From the NCBI RefSeq assembly GCF_003721565.1, contig NZ_RJJE01000009.1:1263668-1327667 (forward strand): 64,000 nt of DNA, in the 5' to 3' direction. How positions within the stretch are numbered: the first letter of the stretch is position 1; each line of letters begins with the position of its first letter. This document shows, piece by piece, positions 50,681-59,561 of this stretch. Below the pieces are notes generated by a model. That model saw nothing but the letters and a program-made list of their open reading frames with translations, searched no databases and was not told where the DNA came from. The stretch comes from Rufibacter immobilis. GTDB taxonomy: Bacteria; Bacteroidota; Bacteroidia; Cytophagales; Hymenobacteraceae. The position numbers were made by a program, and so were the translations under genes.

Positions 50681-52714
50681 TTATCCTTTCTTTTTTAACA
50701 CAATTTGCTCTGCGTGCTTGGCTACTACCTGAGTGTAGAACTGCTTCAGGGACTCGTATTCCTCTTTGTAGAAGATGGATTTGGAAATGGTCATTTTGCT
50801 CATGACCTGAATTCTGTCTCCTACCACCTGTAACAGGTAAGTGAATTTTCCTCCATCTTCTGGCAAGGCCATCACAATGTTTTTGGGCATTTCCTCTACT
50901 GCGTAACCCGCCGGAATAGTAAAGTTGCAGATATATACTTCTTCTGTAGGATGGGCAAAATCTACCGGGTATTTGCGGTTGGCCCCGGTAAAAGGATTCT
51001 CTGGCTGCGCTTTCAGCATCATGGGATTGATGTAGATGATGTCTTTGGCTTGCTCATCGCCCACACTATTTACCTCATACTCCAGCCCCAACGGCTTGTA
51101 CAGCTCTTTCAGATTCTTCAACGTGGGCTTTCTCCGCTCCAGCTGGTTCTGGTTACTGACAAGCTTTTCCAGGTATTTCTCTTCGCCTTCTTCCATGACA
51201 TGATGGCGCAGGTTGACGGCCCACAGACCACTGGTAGACTTGGCCACTTTCCCGCTTAACACACCGCTAGGCTGAATTTTAAGATCAGCGTTGAGCAGTT
51301 CTGTGGTGCGTTCCCTGTTTTGCAGTACCACCCAATCTCCGGCTGTTTTATGGACCAGCCAGCCCTGTCCGTTCAGGCAATGCTTGGGCAGCAAACCCAT
51401 AGGCATCAAAGGATCTGTAGCATCCATGAGCACGTCCCGGTTCCCGATGCGGGCATACGCGATCACGTAGTTAAACCGGCTCAAGATGGGCGAAAACGGC
51501 GTACGCCCATTGTCTCTGGTGCTGAGGATAACCGGATGCGCCTCAAAGCCTGCATCGCGGAGCATGGCCACTAACATGAGGTTGATGTCTGCCACGTTTC
51601 CGGTTTTGGTATCAAAGGCTTTGCGAAGGGTAGAGGTCACGTATTTGCCTCCCTGCCCATTCCACTTCACAGACTTTTTCACAAACTCATAAATGGAATT
51701 CACCTTGGCCAGCGTGTCTTTCACAGCTTGCAGCGCCGCCACTTCATTTTTGAAAAACCCTGTGCGGTTCAGCTGTAACCCAAAGCGCTCATCAGTCAAC
51801 AAGTCATCTGAGAGGCTGCTCCAGTTACCGGCAATTCTTTGCGGCACAGTATTAGGGTACCGCACCCATTCCAATTCAAACTCTATCTTGGAGACATAGT
51901 CGTTTAAGGTAGTAATGTAAGCTTCTGGCGCAATGGCAGGCACATCTTTCATAACCCATCTGTGGTTCACCCCGCGGGCCGAAATAGCCTCTGACCCACC
52001 GGGGGTGCGCCCGCCCCTCAGGCCCGGTTCAATAGAGCTGCTCCAGCGCACCGTGAAGTCAAAATTGCCCGGCAGCGACTCATTTACCACAAAAGGCTCA
52101 TAGCCCTGCGGCATCTGCTTGTACTCGAAATATTCTGGGATAGACGCTCTGTACTCGCTGTAAAGGACGGGAATAGTGTTCTGGAAATTCCAGTCGCGGA
52201 GGTTGAAGAGGAAGTCTGAGGTAACAGTATAAGCTATCTCCAGCACAGATCCTTCTTTTACCGCGGGCAGTGTGAATTTCTTGTTAAACCAGTTCGCCGA
52301 TTCTTTTTCATCAAAGACGGCTTTATCATCCATCTTCACTTTGACCACCTTCCCGTTCTCCAGATTATAGGTAACGCCTTTCACGTTGATCACTTGCTCT
52401 TTGGAAGTGTTCTTCTGGTAGTAAGGCACTACCATGTTCGCCCAGTCATAGCCAGACTTCTTCAAAATCTTGATGCGCAGAATGCGTTCAAAATTTACTT
52501 TGAAATCTTGCACATACGTGAAGTAAGAACGGCCGTAATCTGCCAGAATCACAGCTGCCGCGCTGGTGTCTTTGTCATAGACTTTCATTTTCAGCTCTTC
52601 TTCTGTTACTTTTCCAAACTTTACGGGCGTTTCTTGGGCAAACGCTACGGAATAGAACAGCAAGAGCAGCACAGCCAATACAGGCCATGTTTTGCGAGAG
52701 GAAAAAAAGGGCAT
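50681..52714 (-). CDS. DUF3857/transglutaminase-like protein, paralog 3 (Cys/His missing)
   Basis: A 677-residue secreted protein: signal peptide from MPFFSSRKTWPVLAVLLLLFYSVAFAQ, DUF3857 domain (FERILRIKILKKSGYDWANMVVPYYQKN), transglutaminase-like domain (SVKWNGQGGKYVTSTLRKAFDTKTGNVADINLMLVAMLRDAGFEAHPVIL) and a beta tail. The catalytic Cys position reads GNVAD (Val) and the His position is Tyr (FNYVIAYARIGNRDVLMDATDPLMP). It is most similar to paralog 1 in the C-terminal half. Same strand as the other two. Confidence 0.88.
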   Translation of the reverse strand: MPFFSSRKTWPVLAVLLLLFYSVAFAQETPVKFGKVTEEELKMKVYDKDTSAAAVILADYGRSYFTYVQDFKVNFERILRIKILKKSGYDWANMVVPYYQKNTSKEQVINVKGVTYNLENGKVVKVKMDDKAVFDEKESANWFNKKFTLPAVKEGSVLEIAYTVTSDFLFNLRDWNFQNTIPVLYSEYRASIPEYFEYKQMPQGYEPFVVNESLPGNFDFTVRWSSSIEPGLRGGRTPGGSEAISARGVNHRWVMKDVPAIAPEAYITTLNDYVSKIEFELEWVRYPNTVPQRIAGNWSSLSDDLLTDERFGLQLNRTGFFKNEVAALQAVKDTLAKVNSIYEFVKKSVKWNGQGGKYVTSTLRKAFDTKTGNVADINLMLVAMLRDAGFEAHPVILSTRDNGRTPFSPILSRFNYVIAYARIGNRDVLMDATDPLMPMGLLPKHCLNGQGWLVHKTAGDWVVLQNRERTTELLNADLKIQPSGVLSGKVAKSTSGLWAVNLRHHVMEEGEEKYLEKLVSNQNQLERRKPTLKNLKELYKPLGLEYEVNSVGDEQAKDIIYINPMMLKAQPENPFTGANRKYPVDFAHPTEEVYICNFTIPAGYAVEEMPKNIVMALPEDGGKFTYLLQVVGDRIQVMSKMTISKSIFYKEEYESLKQFYTQVVAKHAEQIVLKKKG

Positions 52715-53094
52715 AAAGGGGTAGAGTTAGGGATATAGTATAATTTAAGTATTGAATATATGGTTCTTATAAAAAGACAACTTTGTCCAAATAAATCTTC
52801 TGGGGAGGCTTAAATAGTAAGATATGCGCTCACCAAAGAGATGTGTATTTTATATTTCGTTTATCTATAGTTCATGAGATAATCTCTGTGCCGGGGGAGA
52901 CACCTATTTGAGTATCATCTCGTTTCCCTTTACCTCGCTGTTTGTTTGAGGAAGAGAAACTTCTTCATCTGAAAGTTAAAAATAAAAAGACCAATTCACT
53001 CACTTCCAACACCTTATTTATAGTTATTCTAAGGTAAAGTAATCATCTAGGCTGAATAGGCTATGGCAAGCACTATAATTTGTGCCTATTTTGC
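52715..53094. other. AT-rich intergenic region
   Basis: About 380 nt, noticeably more A+T-rich than surrounding genes. It must hold the promoter of the DUF3857 cluster; no box with proper spacing is convincing. No repeat element or RNA motif is seen. Confidence 0.45.
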
Positions 53095-54375
53095 CTACTC
53101 CTGCGGAAGACTGTAATCAAAGGGCAGCATCTCCGCCAGCTTTTCCCACCCCCAGTACTCCTCTACTATATGCGAATAAGGGTTCAGGATCATGCCATTG
53201 GCCTCTATAAAGGTGTAAGGCTGTAGCAGCGACAGAATGGAAGTCTGGAACGATGGGGCGCGGCGGGGGCCGAAAGTTAATCTGTTAACGTACCCTAGTT
53301 CTTCTTTTTCTTTGGTGTACACCACGTTCAGGTGATCTTTGAACTGTAGCCGGAGGGCATTATTGGCAGAATCCTGAGTAATGAGCTGATGATACGGAAT
53401 GGGATCTTTATGTAAATAGGCAACAATTTTAGCCAATCTGGACATGCGCATCCAATAAGCCAGACTGTCTTCCTTTCCGGCCGCATCAATTTTGATAACC
53501 GTTAAGCCTTGCCTCTGTTCCCGGGCTCGCTTAAGCCCTGCCTGTATCTCTTGTTCCGGCGGCCGGTGGGGGTTAGGCAACCGTTGCAGCCTACGTACAT
53601 TGAAGCCTTCCTCCTCTAATCTTCGCTGGTACAGCGCCCTCGTGAAATGCATCAAAGAACCTTGATAAGCCTGTACCCGGGCTTTCTGCCAGCGTTTCCT
53701 CTGCATTTGGCTACGTGGTTTCATCTCCTCAAACCTGGGATAGCCTGCATGAAACGTCTGTCCGTTGGCAAATCGCACTTCAAACGCCTCCAGCACAAAA
53801 TGGATCCGGTACCCAAGCGCTTTGTTTTCTATGATTAATGGTTTGGACGCTTCGGCGGTTAAGATTCTCTCCTGGGCATCGAAATGGAAATACAAAACCT
53901 CTGGATTAGTGATATGCGTTTGGGCGGCATTGGCTGTTTGGCCTATGAAGTTCTTGAGAAAGACACTGTAGTTATAGCGCCAATTGGTATCTGGCCGCAC
54001 TACCACTTCCCGCAGCGCATTGGCTTTAGGAGTTAATTCAAGTCTGAAAGAGAGTTTCGCCCCAGCCTGCAAGGTGAATTTATGCGAGAGTGTCTCATAC
54101 CCCAAAAAGGAGACAACCAGCTCATGGCTTCCGGGGGGCAAAGCAGTGAGTTTAAAGGTGCCGTTCTCAGCGGTATTAGTGCCGTAAGTAGTCTGCGCCA
54201 GGAAAACGGTGGCAAAACCCAGCGGTTGCCTTGTCTGCGCATCAATCACAGTGCCCACTACGCTACCAAGACTCCCACTCTGCCCGTACGCATTTCTGCC
54301 CAGGCCGAAGACAAATAGGCAGACTATCCCCAATACCAAATGTCTCTGTCTAAAAGGGAGTAAATAGGCTGGCAT
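53095..54375 (-). CDS. CarboxypepD-regulatory-like protein
   Basis: A 426-residue secreted protein. Signal peptide ends near AYGQ (residue 32). A CarboxypepD_reg-like domain follows (VVGTVIDAQTRQPLGFATVFLAQTTYGTNTAENGTFKLTALPPGSHELVVSFLGYETLSHKFTLQAG), as in the plug of SusC/TonB-dependent receptors, but there is no beta barrel; the remainder is a helical and loop-rich domain with FEVRFANGQTFHAGYPRFEEMKPR. Possible role in outer-membrane nutrient handling is inferred. It is the gene downstream of the NtrB/NtrC-like pair. Confidence 0.82.
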   Translation of the reverse strand: MPAYLLPFRQRHLVLGIVCLFVFGLGRNAYGQSGSLGSVVGTVIDAQTRQPLGFATVFLAQTTYGTNTAENGTFKLTALPPGSHELVVSFLGYETLSHKFTLQAGAKLSFRLELTPKANALREVVVRPDTNWRYNYSVFLKNFIGQTANAAQTHITNPEVLYFHFDAQERILTAEASKPLIIENKALGYRIHFVLEAFEVRFANGQTFHAGYPRFEEMKPRSQMQRKRWQKARVQAYQGSLMHFTRALYQRRLEEEGFNVRRLQRLPNPHRPPEQEIQAGLKRAREQRQGLTVIKIDAAGKEDSLAYWMRMSRLAKIVAYLHKDPIPYHQLITQDSANNALRLQFKDHLNVVYTKEKEELGYVNRLTFGPRRAPSFQTSILSLLQPYTFIEANGMILNPYSHIVEEYWGWEKLAEMLPFDYSLPQE

Positions 54376-54433
54376 ACAAGCATCTTTGTTTCAGGGAAGA
54401 TACACATCTCCTTGAACTACTACAGACAGATTT

Positions 54434-54473
54434 CCCGTTTAGCGGCTCTTTTTTCAAAAAAAGATCAAAACCG
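54434..54473. repeat. Intergenic palindromic repeat, copy R26 (asymmetric form)
   Basis: CCCGTTTAGCGGCTCTTTTT then TCAAAAAAAGATCAAAACCG; in the gap after the histidine kinase stop. Confidence 0.75.
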
Positions 54474-55823
54474 CATGGTGAAGGTAGTACCTATCCCCAG
54501 CTCTGAGTGCACCGTAAGAGAGCCGTTGTGCAATCGCATAATTTGCCGTGACAGGCTGAGGCCTATACCGGTACCGGTGGGTTTGGTGGTATAGAAAGGC
54601 AGAAAAATCTGCTCTATTGCTTCTTCGGCTATGCCACTCCCGTTGTCTGACACCTGTAGCACTACCCGGCTATCCATGTCAGGGAAAGCATCTATCTGCA
54701 ATAGTTTGTCTTTCTGGTCTGCCAATGCATGGATAGCATTCTTCAACAGATTGATCAGGACCTGCTCCACCAATTGTCGGTCTGCCAGTACCTGCAAAGT
54801 CTGTGGTTGGCATTGAAAAGATACCTGAATATTCTCTTGGTTATACTCTTCCTGGAACAGTGTCTGCAGCTCCTTTAGCATTTCCCCTACTTCAAAAAAA
54901 TGCTTTTGGGGTACCGGTACCCGAGCCAGACTGCGGAAATCCTGCACAAAGCGGACTAGTCCTTGGCTACGCCGTTCAATAGTTTGAAGCGCTAAGCCCA
55001 TGTCTTCTGTTTCTTCGCGCTGTAGTTGCAAGACAGAGCCCGGTTGGGCTTTCAGGTAATCGTCAATGTCGGCGGCCACGCTGCCCGCCAGAGAGGAAAT
55101 GGGCGTAACCGAGTTCATGATTTCATGCGTAAGCACCCGTATCAGGTTCTGCCAGGCTTCCATCTCCTTTTCCTCCAACTCCTTCTGGATGTTCTGGAGA
55201 GAGGCGAGCCTGAAATCTTCCCCCCTCATGACAAGATCCACCACAAACAAAGATACAGGTACCCGTTCTTTGGCATGTTTTAACTGCAAAACCACGCTTT
55301 GGCCGGCGGGCAAGGTCTGTAACTGCGCTACCAACTGTGGCGCGTTTGCCCGTAGTTGCTCCACGTGCAGAAGGTGCGGCACCTGTAAAAGCCGTTTGGC
55401 GGCGTTATTGATGAGCTGTATTTCTCCGGACTTTTTGAACGTAAGAATCCCGATGCCGATGTGCTGGATCACCGCCTGATAGTACTGGGTAGTAGCCTCT
55501 TTCTCAGAACGGATGTCCCTGAACTTCCTGATTACCTCATTATACCGCTGGTAGAGTTCATCAAACACCTTTCCTTCACCACGGGAGGAGAAAACCTCAG
55601 AGAAATCATCGTACTTAATGGTATTCAGGAATTTAATGAGGCGGTCTGTGGTGCGCTCAATGTACAGGATAAGCGCTACCGTTTGGGCCGCGATCAATAC
55701 CCCAACTGCCACCTGAGTAGCAAACAGAGAAGCTTTGAAATCTAACCGGAAGAAAAGGAAGACGGTAAATACTATTAACAGTACCCGCAGTATTACCTGA
55801 AACCGGAAGTTCTTAAAGCCCAT
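54465..55823 (-). CDS. NtrB/NtrY-type sensor histidine kinase
   Basis: A 452-residue kinase. Two TM segments near residues 9-26 and 34-54, then a PAS-like region (residues about 110-210, GILTFKKSGEIQLINNAAKRLLQV), then the HisKA motif LIRVLTHEIMNSVTPISSLAG with phospho-acceptor H233. The N-box NLLKNAIHAL, DNGSGIAEEAIEQIFLPFYTTKPTGTGIGLSLS are the HATPase parts. The frame could begin at 55853, but MGFKNFRFQV at 55823 is preferred; its ATG overlaps the response-regulator stop by 11 nt, so translation is probably coupled. Confidence 0.9.
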   Translation of the reverse strand: MGFKNFRFQVILRVLLIVFTVFLFFRLDFKASLFATQVAVGVLIAAQTVALILYIERTTDRLIKFLNTIKYDDFSEVFSSRGEGKVFDELYQRYNEVIRKFRDIRSEKEATTQYYQAVIQHIGIGILTFKKSGEIQLINNAAKRLLQVPHLLHVEQLRANAPQLVAQLQTLPAGQSVVLQLKHAKERVPVSLFVVDLVMRGEDFRLASLQNIQKELEEKEMEAWQNLIRVLTHEIMNSVTPISSLAGSVAADIDDYLKAQPGSVLQLQREETEDMGLALQTIERRSQGLVRFVQDFRSLARVPVPQKHFFEVGEMLKELQTLFQEEYNQENIQVSFQCQPQTLQVLADRQLVEQVLINLLKNAIHALADQKDKLLQIDAFPDMDSRVVLQVSDNGSGIAEEAIEQIFLPFYTTKPTGTGIGLSLSRQIMRLHNGSLTVHSELGIGTTFTMRF

Positions 55824-57201
55824 ATTTCTCCAGACGCCGGTATAGGGAAGCACGGGAAAGACCTAACTCTTTCGCCGCTTTGGAAATGTTGCCGTCATGC
55901 TTGCCCATGGCCTTCACTACTGTGGCGCGCTCTACCTCATCTAAATTATGGGTCTGCACCGCTGGCTCCGCCATTGCTGACTGCTGCACCTGCAAAAAGA
56001 AGAAATCCTGGGGCTGCAGAATATGGTTTTCTGAAATGATAGAGGCCCGCTCCAGCACATGTTCCAGCTCTCTTATATTACCTGGCCACTCATACCGCCG
56101 TAACCGTTCCAGTGCGGCCGCTGAAACAGATTTTGCCGGTTGTTTATATTTCTGGGCGTACCGTTTCAGGAAGTGCTCCACCAAGAGCGGGAGGTCTTCC
56201 AGGCGCTCGCGTAAAGGGGGTAAGTTCAGCTCAATAGTATTGATGCGGTAAAGCAAATCTTGCCGGAATCGGCCTTGTGCTACCATTTGCTGCAGTGGCA
56301 TGTTAGTGGCACAGATCAGCCGTACATTAATGGGAATGGGTTGGCCTGTCCCCACCCTGATCACTTCGCGGCGTTGCAACACAGTAAGTAGTTTCGCTTG
56401 CATGGCCATGGATAGATTGCCTATCTCGTCTAAGAACAGAGTGCCGCCGTTCGCCATCTCAAAACGCCCAATCCGGTCTTCACGGGCGTCTGTAAAGGCT
56501 CCTTTTTTGTGCCCGAAGAGTTCACTCTCAAATAAGGTCTCCGTGAGTGACCCCATGTCTACTGAGATAAACACTTTCTCTGCCCTAGCCGACTGTTGGT
56601 GCAGGCTACGCGCAATTACTTCTTTACCGGTGCCGTTTTCACCCAATAAAAGTACGTCTGCGTCTGTCTTTGCCACACGGCTCATCAGGTGCAGCAACTG
56701 CTGCATGGCCGGACTTTGACCTGTAACTAAATTTACCTGGTCACTAAGTTGAGAAGCTAGTACCGAATTCGTTTTCTTTAGGGTAGAAATCTCTTTGTAA
56801 GAAGTCTTTAACCTGGAGGCGGCAGATAGGGTAGCCAACAGTTTCTCGTTCTGCCAGGGCTTCAGCACAAAGTCTGTGGCTCCTTCTTTTAACGCCCGTA
56901 CCGCCATCTCCACGTCCCCGAAAGCAGTTATCATGATCACTACCGCTGAAGGGTCACGGTTGAGAATCTCTTTGAGCCAATAAAAGCCTTCATTCCCACT
57001 GATGGTGTCTTCCCGGAAATTCATGTCCAACAAGATGAGGTCATAGGTATCTTGGTTGAGCAGGAACGGTATTTTGCGGGGGTCTTTCTCAATAAGCACC
57101 TGTTGGGCATACTTCCTCAGCAGCATTTTTGCAGAGAAAAGGATGTCCTCATTGTCATCTATGATCAGAATTTTTCCTAGGTTCTGTTCCACGGCGGTCA
57201 T
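55813..57201 (-). CDS. Sigma-54-dependent response regulator (NtrC family)
   Basis: A 462-residue activator. Receiver domain with acidic pocket IDDNED and phospho-acceptor D59 in LILLDMNF, K114 in VLKPW. The AAA+ domain has Walker A GENGTGKE (187-194), the sigma-54 loop GAFTDA (234-239; the canonical GAFTGA has Gly, here Asp) and Walker B GGTLFLDE. C-terminal Fis-type HTH (AKELGLSRASLYRRLEKYGL). It works with the kinase at 54465. Two paired palindromes upstream are likely its own DNA sites. Confidence 0.92.
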   Translation of the reverse strand: MTAVEQNLGKILIIDDNEDILFSAKMLLRKYAQQVLIEKDPRKIPFLLNQDTYDLILLDMNFREDTISGNEGFYWLKEILNRDPSAVVIMITAFGDVEMAVRALKEGATDFVLKPWQNEKLLATLSAASRLKTSYKEISTLKKTNSVLASQLSDQVNLVTGQSPAMQQLLHLMSRVAKTDADVLLLGENGTGKEVIARSLHQQSARAEKVFISVDMGSLTETLFESELFGHKKGAFTDAREDRIGRFEMANGGTLFLDEIGNLSMAMQAKLLTVLQRREVIRVGTGQPIPINVRLICATNMPLQQMVAQGRFRQDLLYRINTIELNLPPLRERLEDLPLLVEHFLKRYAQKYKQPAKSVSAAALERLRRYEWPGNIRELEHVLERASIISENHILQPQDFFFLQVQQSAMAEPAVQTHNLDEVERATVVKAMGKHDGNISKAAKELGLSRASLYRRLEKYGL

Positions 57202-57296
57202 GGTTTAGAAGTAAGTAAACCTAAACTATGCCAATCAGATAAAAACGCTTTAAAGCAGCTGGCAAAGTGAATTTACAAAATGTAACTGCACCCAAG

Positions 57297-57333
57297 TGTT
57301 CATGTCTGAACAAAAAATGTTCGATATCGAACA
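57297..57333. promoter_or_regulatory. Paired palindromes, possible activator sites
   Basis: TGTTCATGTCTGAACA (57297-57312) and TGTTCGATATCGAACA (57318-57333) have the same outer half-sites TGTTC-N6-GAACA; centres are 21 bp apart, two helical turns. Located 96-132 nt upstream of the regulator's ATG, the distance expected of an enhancer or autoregulatory site. Confidence 0.65.
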
Positions 57334-57454
57334 GCTTTATAGATATCTTCTCCTATTTCACCGCCTCTGGGTTACGCCCCACATTAGCTGTTATACTTAA
57401 TACTTACTAGGGGCCTTCTTAGCAAGTATCAATTGTGAGGAGAGACCTTCCTGC

Positions 57455-58585
57455 TCATATATTCGCTACTTTTAAAATAGCACTAGCCAAGGCTTCCCAA
57501 GTGTATTTCTGTTTCTCTACCCTGATATTCTCTACCATTCTTTTTTGGTTTTTATCCTCTTGATAGAAAAGATCAATCGCGTCTGCGATTGCTTGAGGGT
57601 TCACCTCTACCACATAGCCAACCTCTTGGTCTGGAATCATCTCCCCTAACCCTCCTACATTGGTCACCACCATAGGCACTTCAAAGTGATAGGCTATCTG
57701 GGTTACTCCGCTCTGCGAAGCATGCCGATATGGCTGTACAACAAGGTCCGCCACAGAAAAATAAGCTCCCACCTGTTCATGGGGAATATATTGGGTAGCC
57801 AAAACTACTCGTCCCTGAAGAGCCTTATCTTCTAAAAGTTTGATATAAGGCTCCTGATTTTCGTAATATTCTCCAGCCACAATTAGTTTAACCCCTCTTT
57901 TATGAAGACGCTGGTCTTTCATAGCCTCTAACAGAATGTCCAATCCCTTGTAATGCCTGATAAAGCCAAAGAACAGCAGGTATTTTTCATCTGGTAATTG
58001 AAGAGTCTCAAGTGCTTTTTCTCTGTCTATCCTGGGCCCGTAGGTATCGTAAATTGGGTGTGGCTGGCAGATGATTGGCTTATGGATATTAAATGTTTCT
58101 AACTCTGCCGTAACGGTGGCAGACATAGTCACGAAGGCATCACATGCCTGCAGAAAATATTTCGTGAGCAGAGAATCCCCCAGACGTTTCTCATGAGGCA
58201 CCACATTATCAGTAAGCGCCACCACTTTTGTGTGCTTATTTCCTCTTATAATGTTGGCAACCGTACCTAAACTTGGTGCCATAAAAGGCAACCAATATCT
58301 AAAGAGCACTAGATCTGGCTTTGCCTTCTTAATCTTGTACCCCAACTTTATCCACGTTAATGGATTAACTGAACTGAGTTCTTGATGAATAGAAAGTCCT
58401 TTAGGCGCAGGCCCTTCTACATATTGAGACTTACCGGGAAATAGAAAAGTGGGATATTGAGTAGTGAAGGTATAGATTTCCACCTGGTGCCCTAGTTGTT
58501 GCCAAGTAAGGGCCAAGCTCTCATTAAAAGCTGCAATACCTCCTCTAAACGGGTAGGCCGGACCTACAATCACAATACGGGCCAT
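57455..58585 (-). CDS. Glycosyltransferase, family 4-like
   Basis: A 376-residue GT-B glycosyltransferase. The N-terminal lobe has GPAYPFRGGIAAFNESLAL. In the C-terminal lobe GFIRHYKGLDILLEAM, IVAGEYYEN, TQYIPHEQVGAYFSVADLVVQPYRHASQSGVTQIAYHFEVPMVVTNVGGLGEMI contain the sugar-nucleotide site (E-x7-E equivalent). It transfers sugar from a nucleotide donor in surface glycan assembly; the exact linkage cannot be read from sequence. It is 3 nt from the GT2 stop, same strand. Confidence 0.87.
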   Translation of the reverse strand: MARIVIVGPAYPFRGGIAAFNESLALTWQQLGHQVEIYTFTTQYPTFLFPGKSQYVEGPAPKGLSIHQELSSVNPLTWIKLGYKIKKAKPDLVLFRYWLPFMAPSLGTVANIIRGNKHTKVVALTDNVVPHEKRLGDSLLTKYFLQACDAFVTMSATVTAELETFNIHKPIICQPHPIYDTYGPRIDREKALETLQLPDEKYLLFFGFIRHYKGLDILLEAMKDQRLHKRGVKLIVAGEYYENQEPYIKLLEDKALQGRVVLATQYIPHEQVGAYFSVADLVVQPYRHASQSGVTQIAYHFEVPMVVTNVGGLGEMIPDQEVGYVVEVNPQAIADAIDLFYQEDKNQKRMVENIRVEKQKYTWEALASAILKVANI

Positions 58586-58588
58586 ATA

Positions 58589-59554
58589 TTAGAACCCTAT
58601 ATTATCACGGATTAAATATTCATTTTTCCTTCTTCCAGATAAAGAAACCATCTCTGCCAAAAAGCCGGCTAGAAATAACTGTACCCCTACCACCACCGCC
58701 ACTAGTGCCAAGAAGAACAAAGGCTGGTCTGTCACATCTCTGGCAACTTGGTTTTTGTAAGAGTAATACACTTTCTCAATTACTAGCCAAGTAGTAATAA
58801 GAAAGCCAATCAAAAAGGATAAAGATCCCAAACTACCAAAGAAGTGCATAGGGCGCTTGCGGAACTTGGAGACAAACGTAATTGACATTAGGTCTAAGAA
58901 TCCATAGACAAAACGCTCCAAGCCGAATTTGGTGTATCCATACTTTCGCTCACGGTGCTGCACTATTTTTTCTCCGATCTTCCCAAATCCATTCCACTTG
59001 GCAATAACCGGTATATAGCGGTGCATCTCTCCATAGACTTCAATGCTCTTGACTACCCGCTCATCATAGGCTTTTAATCCACAATTAAAATCATGTAATT
59101 TGATCTTAGATATTTTGCGGGTTGCGGCGTTGAAAAGCTTAGTAGGTAAGGTTTTGCTTAACGGATCAAAGCGTTTCTTCTTCCAACCAGACACCAGATC
59201 ATATCCATCTTCCACAATCATTTTATATAATTCTGGAATTTCATCTGGGCTGTCTTGTAAGTCAGCGTCCATTGTGATGACTACTCTACCTGTGGTTTCT
59301 CTAAAACCTGTATTGAGAGCCGCAGACTTACCATAGTTCCGATTAAACCGGATACCTTTCAAGTTAGGATCTTGTGCAGACAATTCTTGGATCACTTTCC
59401 AGGAGTTATCTGTACTACCATCATCTATTAGAATAACCTCATAAAGAAAACCGTGCGATACCATCACACGGTTTATCCATTGGGTAAGTTCAGGCAGAGA
59501 CTCTGCCTCATTCAGTAGTGGTATAACCACCGAAATATCTACTCTATTCTGCAT
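58589..59554 (-). CDS. Glycosyltransferase family 2 (dolichol-phosphate-mannose-synthase-like)
   Basis: A 321-residue GT-A transferase with C-terminal membrane helices. SVVIPLLNEAESLPEL, IDDGSTDNSW, the DXD-like MDADLQDSPDEI and GFREDDG-like region KAYDERVVKSIEVYGEMHRYIPV are typical of ArnC/DPMS-type enzymes. Two hydrophobic segments (about residues 225-250 and 270-295) anchor it. The frame opens at a TTG at 59569; ATG 59554 (MQNRVDISVVIPL) is the better start. Likely transfers a sugar to a lipid carrier (inferred). Confidence 0.9.
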   Translation of the reverse strand: MQNRVDISVVIPLLNEAESLPELTQWINRVMVSHGFLYEVILIDDGSTDNSWKVIQELSAQDPNLKGIRFNRNYGKSAALNTGFRETTGRVVITMDADLQDSPDEIPELYKMIVEDGYDLVSGWKKKRFDPLSKTLPTKLFNAATRKISKIKLHDFNCGLKAYDERVVKSIEVYGEMHRYIPVIAKWNGFGKIGEKIVQHRERKYGYTKFGLERFVYGFLDLMSITFVSKFRKRPMHFFGSLGSLSFLIGFLITTWLVIEKVYYSYKNQVARDVTDQPLFFLALVAVVVGVQLFLAGFLAEMVSLSGRRKNEYLIRDNIGF

Positions 59555-59561
59555 GAATAAT

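Noticed and set aside
57202..57296. Sigma-54 promoter (GG-N10-GC) just upstream of the regulator
   Set aside because: TTGGCATAG-type matches occur but the -12 GC is missing at the proper distance.
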